A program made the translations under genes and the position numbers. Below, piece after piece: positions 39,001-51,000 of a stretch of DNA of 64,000 nucleotides (positions within the stretch are counted from its first letter, which is position 1; each line of letters starts with the position of its first letter). Under the pieces are notes generated by a model that was not told the DNA's origin, did no database searches, and saw only the letters and a program-made list of their open reading frames with translations. This stretch comes from Eretmocerus hayati. Taxonomy: Eukaryota; Arthropoda; Insecta; Hymenoptera; Aphelinidae. The stretch covers positions 145,130,522 to 145,194,521 of the forward strand of contig CM056741.1 of assembly GCA_029851415.1 (NCBI GenBank), given 5' to 3'.

Positions 39001-42000
39001 AAGCTAATTTTAACCAACGGATTTGTTGATTAAGTGACATAGATCGATATTGGATTACTCCAATTCAATACAAAAAAAAAAAAAAAAAAAAAAAAAAAAT
39101 TCATTCTAATTCATACAAGCTGGTTGTAGCGGCTACCTCAATGGCGTAAACAGCTACTATAGGGATGTTGCAAGGGATCAAATATGTGGGTAATAACTCT
39201 GTGGCTCAACTAAATGACAAGATACATTACTTTGTCATAATGACATCCACTAGGTTACCAGAAGAGGAAATTATTATGTCATTGGCGGGTGGCCCCCCCT
39301 ACCGTATAGTATAATCTTAAAGGTTACTTTAGTTTCCAGAATTGAAATTCAAAACTGAATGGTTGTGATTGTTCACAAGGTAATAATCCTTTGAAATACT
39401 GTAAAACTAATTGCTGGGCAAATTTTCAGCCCTCTAAATGGGATAGTTTTGAAATTAGGTGAATTCTGGCTGATGGAGGAAAAATCATTCTTTGCCAGTA
39501 GTAAAGTTCCAAAAGTGGAAACTCCAGAAAAAATAGTTCTCTGTTCCTGTAAAATGAGACTGTATCTCCAAAACTATTGCTATGAAGCAATACACAGAGG
39601 GTAACCTTTGTAATTGTTGGAGTACTTCAATAACGTACCTCTTGAATATTCATTTCAAGCTTTGTGGGAAATTTTCTACTAAAAGTTCTGGGTTTCAACA
39701 AAAATAAAGAGCTACAAGGTAAAATTGCTACTCATTTCTTGTTATTGGAATGAAATTTTGCAGTTACTTGAGGGAATTGAGGTAAAGCGCCATATATGGT
39801 GACCAATCAGGCATAATTTGCTACCCAATTATTATTAATTCACAAAACAGATCCTTTTGCTCTAGAAAATATTTCAGATATTGACGGAAAAAATTGAATT
39901 CTTCTATCAAGTCTGGTTCTTGCGTCTGGTAGGCAGATTATTTTACTTCTCATTCTCGAAATTCAACTTGGAGATGGGGAATTTACTGCGATTGGTATTT
40001 AACAATGGGATTGTAGTTTTATCAAAAATCCCTCCTTCCTGTACACCGTATTCAGACCACCAAGGTCTCAGATTACATACAATTTCGAATAACGATTATG
40101 TGGATAAATGTCGTTTGGAATTCAATAACCTTCCTTCATTTCCACAAAATAGAATCATCTGAACACCGTTTATCTTTATAACAGAAATAGGTAAAACACT
40201 TCAATCTTCCAACTTCTTCACGCGGCCATAAAGCCAAAAACTCTCGCTCACGCGCTCTCGCACGCGGCGTCTTCGCCTTGGAGACGGTGTTGTCTACGTT
40301 GCGCCTATGGCATTGTCTCCTTCTTTCTTTAATTTAAAACTTTTCATTCTCACAAGAGAATTTTCCATACAAGGAAATTTTTGATTATAAACACCGGGCA
40401 TCAAAAGAGCTCACGGGATTTTCAAGAATGATTTTTCACCAGTATACGCCGGGCGTCAAAAGAGCTCGCGTATATTTCCACGGGTATTCTGAACAGATTT
40501 CCAATAGATTTCATGCGCCCCGTGAGTTACGCGAATACTCAAAGAGCTGGGCCATGATAAGGGCTGCGGGCGGGCTAATCGCGTTGGGTGCCCTCTGCTT
40601 CCTTGCCAAGCCCAGCACATTCAACCGCCAGCGCGTAACTTATTCAAGTGCACCGCATAATGTACTGATGCCATCAACCAATGCCGTGTCGAGGCGTCGC
40701 GCGACCGTCTCAAGTGTACTTACGTATTGCTTTGCGCATAGTCGTCAGCTCGATCTAGCGTTTGTACCTTGTCGTCCTCGATTGGCACTATTCAAGAATT
40801 CAAATTCGTATCGTGGAATCACACTATAGCATGGGATTACTTTATTACTGTCACACATAAGAAAACAAATTCTTAACCAAATATCTGAGTCAACATTCAT
40901 TGGAACATGATGCGATTGGAGAATTGCAGGTTTTTTTGTTTTTCACCTCTGCAGCGTGGACAAAGTTTCACAACAACTCCTGTAGAGTTCTGGTTTTCAA
41001 AGGCTCGAGTAATTTTTTAAACTCTGTTAGATTTTTCTCTGAATTCCATAGTTACCACTAAATTTTTCTACCCTGATCTTCATCTATAGCATAGACGTAA
41101 ATGCTGAAACAGCTGGCTGATAATAACAATTTGTGGCTTTTCTCAACATCGTTTGACTCATTAATTTGACATGACCGATGGCTCGACCGATAGAATCTTC
41201 AAACGGCTCGTGTGAGACAACATGCCCTTCACCCCCTTTGAACCATTTTGGCAATAGATTTGGTCTGTGAAGTAGGTGGTGATGCTACTATAAATAGATG
41301 TAATTAGTTTTTGAGCCTGGACTTTCGTCCACTAGCTCGGGGCGCGTATTGCGAAAAAAAATGTCCACCTTTGATGATGAGTTGTGCGTGGAATCCTTTT
41401 GGACACTTACGAGAAATGATTTTTCTATCTTCCCATTGCCCACCTGAACTTATCGAGCACTATGCTCGAGTCCAAGCGGGTTGGCACCAGCCTTCTGGGG
41501 CTAATCCCCTGAGGCAAGGTTCCCTATCTAAGTATTCGATTATCACTAATATTATATATGTGTAGTGTAGATTCAGGTAATTATTTTTGGGGAATGAAAT
41601 AACTGAATAATGATTTTTGAGACTTACTTTTTATATTCAAAGTTCTTGGGAGTACAGCGTGGCACGGCCGCGCAGGATAGTAACCACTCAGAAGAAGCTG
41701 TAGCCGATTTCGGGATCCGGGAGAGAAGAGCGAGAGCTCGCCCACGCAGTCAAATTTAAAGAGACGAGTTTCATGCCCCCTTCTGCGGTGCATAAGGTTA
41801 ACAATGGGCCTACTTTTCGGAGGGAAATTGGGCTCTCTGAGTGGCTGACTCTCCTCCCGCAGGCCGATAAGTTCAAGTCCACGCGCGCTTAACTCGTTGA
41901 TCGAGCCGCGCAAACGCTTGAGTACATGATCTAGGTGTTCAGTCGATCAATAATCGTCAATTCTAAGGTTTCAGATACCAAAACTAGATAGCGCGACAGA

Positions 42001-45000
42001 TACGGTTTTCATCCGAGTACTCAGTTTTTAGATATTTTTCTGTTATTCAGCTTATATGCACTATATGAATTAATGGGTTATATATAGATGAGAATCACTA
42101 CTTGCGCGCACACATTATACACGCACCATAACCTATGAAGTACAAAAATTAAGTAGAAGTATGTGCACTTGCATACATGATATGAAACATAAATACTAAA
42201 TATTCATCTTAAAACTATTCGGGGAAATATTGGTTATTTGGGATTTGTCATATTGCGCCGTGAGATAAAATGTTCATTCTCAGGTTTTATACTGTTCCGA
42301 GAAACCGTTAGATTTGATTTCTCAAATTAATCATAATGAAATCAATAGTCTTGGACTCGAATCCTATTGAATTATCTCTTTTATACATTAACAATATTCC
42401 AATAGTTTTGTCTTGTTTAAAATTAATGCAATACGACTCAATAATTTCGTAATCGAGCTATAGGCCTTAACTATTTTCAAAGTATGACCTCGATGAATTT
42501 CGACATCGAGTCGAAATGTTGAACATATTTTCCTGCTTGCTCCGAAATTCCGCCTAGCAACTAGTTTTCTTATTGTTCTTGTTCAAATATTGCGGCAACA
42601 TTGGTTCGAAAAATAGGCAAATGTTCTTCAGATGACGAGTCATCTATCGCTGTTTCGAAATTGATGGAGAATCGGAGCAAGAAAGGGGCACACTACAGCG
42701 CGAGAGGGGCATCCCACCAAAACACGCGGTCTCCCTTCCTACCCGAGAGGAGGATTTATACCATCGAGCTATGATCGCGAGAAAGATGGAAATCGTCGCG
42801 CCTCGTAGCCACGTTGTCGTCTGCTCGCTCCCGCGCACTTCCGAGGACTTGCATGAGGGCAAGCAGATAATCAAACCCGAAAGACGTACGTGACTGTCAC
42901 GGACGTCACAGGTCGAATTATACTTACGAGATGGACCAACGCATGTCTGGGTTTGATGGGACAGAGCCGAGTAAATCGGCGGTAAAATGCATAAAATCGT
43001 TTTTATTTCCGTGTATCCACATTTAGAATTTTTTATACACTTTTTTATTATTATACTGCACCGAGTTGGTGTTTTCTCCATCCTAAGATTAAGTAATTTT
43101 GGTCATGTCACGCGACTTCCGATAATTGACTTCCGGCTAGTTGCTCATTTGATCTTTTGGGTGTGCTCAATTAATGTTTAGTCTGTTTGATTGATAAAGA
43201 AAAATTTACATAGGTGTCGGCCGGGAATCGACCCCGAGCTTTCCACGTGGAAGCATCTCCTAGCTTCTATGTCTATGCGTGGAAGGCGACAGTGTTATCC
43301 AGTTGACCACGGTGGATACCATATCTCGCGTTTGTCTGCTCCGTGTATGTGACTCCGCGACATAGTGGCGCCTAATACGAGACACCCATAAGTAGCTCAT
43401 TTTCGGGACGCCCAGTGCAAGCGCGTCTCTGATGATGCTCATGTATTGCATCCACGGTCTTATTGCATCGCACTAGTTATAAGTAAGGGTTAAAAAGAAT
43501 TTTTAAAAAACGCTTTTATTCACTGGGCCAAAAAACGTTAGTTATACATAGTGTAAAAGAGATGGAATTTGGGTGACCGATGGGGAAAAAGAGCCATGGC
43601 CAATAAGAACTATGGCCAAGGCGAAGTGGAATAATAGTATATTATGTACCGAGTTGCGGAAAAGACGCTTTTGCGAACGAGGTGCATACAGAATTTTCTT
43701 GCTGGAAACGGAGGAAATGCCTTTTCGAGCCGTTCTCGCGAAGCGAGGACGGCTCGAAAATGGCGTTTTCTCCGTTGGAAGCAAGAAAAGCGTTTAAAAA
43801 AATAAAAGCAGAGCGCAGTCCATAATTAGTACATTTCGATACAAGGGCGTAAAACGTTTTATTCGCGTCCGAGTGATGGGTTTCCAGCCCGAGCCGCAGG
43901 CAAGGGTCGGAATCATCACGAGGATGCGAATAATAGGTTTTACGCCCGTGTATCTAACTATACTTTTCGATAAACTGTGAGTAAAGGTCGACAAACTGTG
44001 CGCAAAGTTCACTTTTACGCACAGTGTATCGAAAAGGTGTATTTTGAAAATTCTCTTCAACACTTACTCATTTATGAGTTCAAAGCACTACTACTGGCTC
44101 ATTTCGGCGTGATGAACACATTCTGAGTTATTAAAAAATTCATACTGCACATTATTACAAGATAACCACTTGGGGGGCATGTTGGGTACACCCCCGTTGG
44201 CTTTCTTGTTTAACAAATCATATCCATATTTTTCACATTAATAGCTTTAGATCGGTGTTTTGCTATCTGAGAAAAGAGATTTTGAAGGCTTAAGAGAAAG
44301 AATCAAATGCACTTAAGTACAATTTTTGGGACAGGTTTTAGTAAACGCGATTTCTTCGGTGATTGAGCTGTGCAAACCAAAAACTAAGAAGCTCGCTTTG
44401 GAATTTTCAAATCATTCTAGGTCAGCCTAAAACACTCATTTTCCCGTATTTCAACATAAAAAATGTGAAAAAAATTTGCGAGAAGGTCAACGAGTGCCCA
44501 TTAGAGGTCGAAATATGGGGGCATGTTGGGAATGTTGGTTACACTTACTCTACAGTATCTAATGGTGTACAGATAATTTTTTCGGATGTAATGCAAAAAT
44601 AGATCGGTTATGAAACAAGAAGGTATTTTCAGTGAACATTTTTGCTCATCCACCAATTATTTCATCCAGTCCCGCTGTTTCCGAAGCTCGAGTCGAAGCC
44701 TAATTTGGCTTACATGTCTTACGATTTGTTCTGATGGTTTAAGACAATGCGGATACCATACAAGCCAAAAATCATCCCCATTTCTCTGCGATCCTCTTGC
44801 GATTCGGGCCAAGTGCACGAATACTTTTAACATCTAACTTGAACTCGTCCACTCGTCATTCAGCCTAAATTGCAAGAGTTTCGGAGGAAAATGGGATTAA
44901 AAATGTGCATAAATCATAGGTGAGGAGGTTCCCGCGGCCAAATTTTTCATAATTTTATCCAATTCTCTTGCGATTTGGCCTAAACGACGATTGGTTGAAT

Positions 45001-48000
45001 ACTAATTAGACCATGGCAATGATTCGACAGCTCGTTTCAAACTTCAAATCATGAAAATTCTCACGTGAGATGTGTTTTCATGCTCCTTGGTCGCGGTGGT
45101 CGCGATGTACGGTGACCGAAAGGAATGTTGCTGGGGCCGTATTCTAAATTTTGCGATAAATTTTGCCGAAAAATCTTACGGCAAAATTTAGAATACGGGC
45201 CCTGGAGGTCGATTTAGATATTAAGGTACCACCTCAAACTCAGCAAAGAATTCTGCAAAGATATCTACGCATCGGCAGAATATTGGTACTGCAACAAGCA
45301 CACAAGTCTTGAGCTAAGAATCGCAGTAATCTTGAGTTCAAGCGAAAAATCTAAGCAAAACGATGGCAATGAGACTCTTGCATCAATACCGCTTATGCGA
45401 AACTTCAAGTCTGCTTACTCCTTTTTCTCGTTCAGAAATTTACAAAGTGGGCAATGTTCAATTATCATACGAATTTCTGTTGACGGAGGCGCGAGCGGAG
45501 GTCGCACGTAGAATCATGGCGTCAGAATAGTTATTCTGATGACGAGCTGTCGTGTGTGTAATAGTCTTAGAATGAGTATAGGTGAACGTTATTAGGGCTT
45601 CGGCACTACCGTGTAGGAACAATAACAAAAGTGAATGGATGTCACGGTCTAGATCGAGTCTTAATCATGATCTCAATCGCTACTAACACAGTCTGGGATT
45701 AATGTGCATGGGTATTACGATTCTCGTTTCGACATCGTGAGTCCGAGACTTCCAAAAATCCTTCCAATTATCGTCCAAAATATATCTCAACCTTACTCAA
45801 GAAGAATACACTTGATTTCCCACCACCAACAATTACAAAATTCTAAGTTCAACGAAATTGTAGATCACCTCTGAGATCAATCACAATAACAAATGAAACT
45901 TTTCCGGTATAACATAATCCTCTGTACACGTCTCATCAGCGTGGACTCGTGATGATTAACTTCCTGACAATAATGAATCATGATTAAATGAGTATAACGT
46001 GGACCTCGAAGGAGTAAACCACTTTCCATTATTATCCCAATGTAAATTAAAATAGGATTTGTGTTTTTCGTGGCGGTGAGATGATTGGATTGGAGTGCTT
46101 GCAAGGTTTAGTTGCTCAAAGTGCCTTGAAGGCATCTGAATGAAATTGTAACCCAACGAGTCACTTTTATTCCCCAATGAATCCTCGAATGTCATGACTT
46201 TCCGATTCTTAGTTCGAATCAAATATCCTTTTTGTTGCCTAGATAGAGGGAAAACTGTATCCTCTCTTGACACAATTACCGAATCATAGAATTCTCTTTT
46301 CGGTAGACTCCAATAGCATCACCTACCCTGTGATTCCTTAGCCCTCGTGGGATAAGAAAAATTTTTAAAGCACAGAATCACATATTCGTTGTGCTTTGTA
46401 TACGATAAAAAGGCACTCTGAGATTCAGTTAGGTGTGAGAGTGTGAAACGAGGGATCAAAGAAGCGACGAGAATAGGAAGATCAAACGATTCCTGGGGCA
46501 ATGAAATATTGTATGTATTTCCTTATAAGAAGCAATTTGGCTTTCCATACCCTCCCAAACAAAAACTAGTATGCCATATCTTATGTCTACGGATTTTCGT
46601 TCTATCGAATAAAATGATCAAATGGCGATGATCTTCCTCACCAGGAATTAGATCTATTAATCCATTGCGTGGAACTCGTCGCGTCAGGTTGGATTGAGAC
46701 ATACTTATCTTTGATCTTGACAAAGCATACTGAGTCGCGTATCTTGAGACTTCTATCAACGTATCGAGTTCTATATCATACGTATATACTATATATACTA
46801 GATTGGACAGTCAGCTGGCAGAATTGAATTTACCACAACACGTGTCCAGACTAGATGGAGTCTTGAGAAAATAAGTTCCATTCATCTAATAAAGGCAAGT
46901 AAAATTGAAACTCGATCAATACAAGATGAATGTATTGGCGAGATGAATACAAACGCGGTGAATCTCAATGCTTTTGTAGCTTTTCAGCGTTGCCTGCTCG
47001 TCTGCCAAACAAACTGTCCAAACAATCAATCGAGATTCCTAATATGCGCGATCGCAGAATTGGGTTATCGGCTCTATCTACAATCTTGTTAACGGATGGT
47101 ACTACAGTCTAAATTCCCGAAAAAATATATTCGATTGGAACATCTCATAGTGTTTCTCACGGCAGCTCAACTATCTTGTTTCGATTATTCAAAATCTCAA
47201 TAGGTCCATCAAATTCATTACAATTCATTATAGCAGTTAACAAACAAGAGATGAATAGCTCATTACAAAAATCTAGAAAGATTTCCCATAGATCGTAATC
47301 AGAATACCTCAAAAGGATCTCAACCTCAATCAATCATGTTTCAAGTACTACATAGACACTCTAGTATCTTATAAAATGGCAATAACGACGAAAAAATCGT
47401 AATAACGCTGGGATTTTCCGACACATCGATCTCACGCCCTTCGATTCGGTCCGATAAAAAAAAGTCTCACGCGCGACAACGAGAGATCTCAGGGGACTTC
47501 CACTGTCATATAGTACTCCACACAGTACGAGTCCATAACGAATAGAACCCAGCGATCGCCCAAACCCATATATACCTCATCTATAGAGTATAGGAAAAAT
47601 AATGAATCGAAGTAGAAAGAGAGCACGTAATACATTGTGGTGATCGAATAGAGCTGAGATGAGATTGTTGAACGTGTTGCAGCGTTCGTGATCCAGTTCT
47701 CGTTTGTGGCAAGCTTCTTTTGGCTGAACGTGATGTGCATGGAGACGTATCTTCAGGTGCGTCGACATTTGCGAAAATCCGACGACTTCATCTACACTCC
47801 AGTACCCACCACCATGACCATGACCAGCGTCCTGGCGGATCATCAGTTACAGGATCATCATCAACATCTTCAAATTCAAGAACAGGAGCAGCAGGACCAA
47901 CAGGAGCAGCAACAAAAAAGAATGGATCCTGATAGGCTATTTTTCTACTACTCACTGTGGGCTTGGGGTCCACCGGCTTTTCTCATACTCCTGTCTATCT

Positions 48001-51000
48001 TCATGGAGCTGAACCCTACCATACCCATGAGCTATGCCAAGCCCAAGTTCGGTACCAACAGCTGCTGGTTTAATTGTGAGTATTCTCATCATCTGATTCC
48101 ACAAACGGATTTCACAGCTCTTGATGTTTACTTTCAAATTGTTTTCAATCATTGCGATGTACCAACTCACGTCTGATCCACAGAGGTCTAAATTTTGACA
48201 CAACTTTTACAGACCTTTACAAGGATTCTGAAGAAGGTCACTTGGGTTCGGGGACAAAATTGACAATCCAAAAGCTCCAAAAGACAAAACTTCCACATTA
48301 ATTGAGTGCCACGGGACAATAGTTTCATAGTAAATAGCTATCACGAAACAAAAGTGCCGAAATGTTTGAAATATTCATTCTAATACAATGAAATTTGAAC
48401 AAGAATTCAAAATGTACATACAGTAGGATACAACCTGAACTGTTCACACTGCAGCCAACTTTGAGGTCTCTCTCCGATGCTATTATTATGGGGGAAAACT
48501 TTGATGTTGGCTGCAGTGTGGACAATTCAGGTTGTTCCCGAGTGTACAGTTGTTCGTGATGCATGGTTAGTAATGAAGTTGCAGCAGCCTCAGAGTCGCT
48601 TACAACGCGACCACTCGAATAATAAGTAACTTTTTGGCCCAAAATTGATTGTTGATTAATTGAATGGGAATGAAGGGCCGGAATGATTCTGAGAGAAAAA
48701 ATTGATAATTACACATGAGTGGATAGAAAGGGCGAAATTTCCCTCCGTCAACGCCACTTGTTTTTGACGTTTAAAATTTTTCTACCACTGCTCGTCAAAT
48801 TCGTTCCTGATTTTTTACGATTTCAAAATTGGGAAAAGAGCTTGCCGAATCGGACTCTCTTATCATTCCCAAGTTAAGGCCCCCAAAACGATCAGCTCAC
48901 CCAAACGACAGGGGACTCGATGTGACGACCATGAGGCTAACAACACGTAACCGTACGTAACTCACCTACTCGAAAGCTCTTGGAGCGCACCTGCGTTTAT
49001 GGAGTTTATTTTTCAAAAATAGCGAAAATTATCAGAATACACACTTCATGTTACGGCGATGACTCTTTTTTCTCTCGTGTATTTTATTTCAGATAAAATA
49101 ACGGTATCTATGCCAATTATCGTTGCTTAATTTGGCGCTTTTCCATACGTGACACTTTTGGGTTGTGAAATTTTGAATTGTGAAAGTTTTGGTATTGCAG
49201 TTTTGTCCGTAGAAGTTTTGGTTTGGAAGTTTTATTACCCGATCGGTAACTTGACCTAGCGAGAATCTGCCAAGTCTCTCGAAAGAAAACTAGAGAGCTT
49301 CCAAGTACTTAGGAAAAACTACAAAATCAGCCAAGTTAAAGTCGCTTTCGACCAACGAGGCCAGAGAAATCGAATTCTCTAATTTGAACTTTCCACTTAT
49401 AGTACAAACTTTTGGCTGATAGTGTATACAATATACATACTCATAACGATTCTGTCAATGTTTACAGTGAAAATGGGGATTGAAAGATAATATTTTGAGA
49501 AAAAAAATCATTCATGCTGCGCTATCATTACTAAAATTCATTCATGACTGCGCTATTATAATGTGGAGGGCAATAGAATGGAACATTCAAAAACCTGTAT
49601 TTCGTGAGTAAAACACGTCTTGAAAGCTAATGAGACAGTAAATGCGACCAACATTACCCCGCTCTACTCAGAAGTCATCCCGCCCATTCCACTTCTTTCT
49701 TAGTAGAATTTTAGACTCAGGAAATTTGACCGGATAGTCTGTTGAGACCTGTTGATGCGATCTCGATTGGGGGTCCCGTGCAAGCGGGCATACGTCGCGG
49801 AATACATTCGCTCTCGTCTCGCGGCTTATTTTGGCCCTGCGCGCGACTTCTTTTTTCGGACGCCTCTCGAGAATTTCAGCTACACGACAGTAGCCGCAGA
49901 CATGAGCATTCGTGATCTTGTGGAATTATTCATGCCTTTTGCACACGTTGATGGAGAAATTTTTGAAGGCTTCGCCACGGCCCCCCTGTCCACTCGCAAT
50001 CCCAGAAAACCTTTTTTCATTTTATCCTGTCACATGGTGGCTGATCGAATATTCGTCCGCAAAGTTAGCGGCTAGTTCTGGCACATGCGGATGCTCGAAT
50101 TTGCCTTTTAGACGAGAAGAAGTCGCTTGAGTTTCCGAGAACTCGTTGAATTGAAGCTCTGGTACACCTGTAGCTATGTCTAGCCTGCGTCATCGAATGA
50201 ATTTGTTTGTGGAAATGAATGAAACTTGGTTCTTTCGTGGAATTACAATTTTTCCATCCAGAAAATCTGCAAAAAGAGGTCTGCCATTCAACAAACCAGA
50301 ATAATTTGTTTGAATTTTTGACCACCCAGTGCTCATCAAAATATCAGGAAAAAGTTGCGAATTCGATAACTTTAATCATAATCTCCAGGACACATTAAAT
50401 ATGAATGAGTTAGAGAGTTTCCATCAAAAAAATATGTATAGTATGAATATGCTAATGTTCTTGAATCACTCGATTTTGCTAAACTTGTTGGACGAGTAGA
50501 ATTATCACTGAAGACTCATCACTAATCATAAGAGTGAATGTAAAATAAAATATCTCCTGTAAAATTCGTCAGTTCAAATGCCTTACGCACTTTCTCTTCG
50601 AAATAGTTTTGTTTCGTGAACTGTCATGTTCTATAAATGCTCTTACACAATAAAAATTTTGAGATACCGAAGATTTTTAGTACACTCAAGATATGTCTGA
50701 ATGTATTAGTGGCAATGTGACCTTACCACAGTCTACCATCTAAAGATACTTCTTGCATCAGTTTATCGCGGCTTGTGTGGGTCTTTAATTATAGCATCAG
50801 ACAAAATTGTTCGATTTTTATCATAAAAGATTATATTGCTGTATAGTATGAGCGAGTGATGCCGTACAGGTACAAAATCTAATGCATTATCTGAGAGACC
50901 GGAATTCCGTGTCGTTAAAACTATCGCAAAATGCCGTGTGAAATGTCGTCAAAATTGGTAAAACGTGCAGTAAAAATGGTCAAAATATGCCACTACATAT

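Larger units (their letters stand above)
30850..40521. other. 9.7-kb segment between the two identical repeats
   Basis: It contains two Gag-like ORFs (- strand), a three-copy tandem array and a 28-A tract. From 30850 to 33800 I see no coding family. The ORFs there are short and overlap on both strands. Near the right border (40390-40480) a short unit, CGGGC(A/G)TCAAAAGAGCTC, is present twice. Confidence 0.6.
26367..47682 (+). other. Intron 4 of the Methuselah-like gene (21.3 kb)
   Basis: GTGAGT donor, TTGCAG acceptor. This intron holds most of the mobile DNA of the gene: a composite element at 26787-28036, two 2389-bp identical repeats, two Gag-like ORFs, a tandem array, a tRNA-like SINE and several hairpins. 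Stretches without anything I can name are 31000-33800 and 45210-47680. Confidence 0.8.

Noticed and set aside
28461..42910. Confident call of a complete LTR retrotransposon
   Set aside because: TG...CA ends and Gag-like ORFs fit, but no primer-binding site, polypurine tract, target duplication or pol could be seen, so the repeats are reported only as direct repeats.
49752..50075. 107-codon ORF in a GC-rich patch of intron 5
   Set aside because: No domain, no splice context that fits the receptor frame, and other frames are open too.
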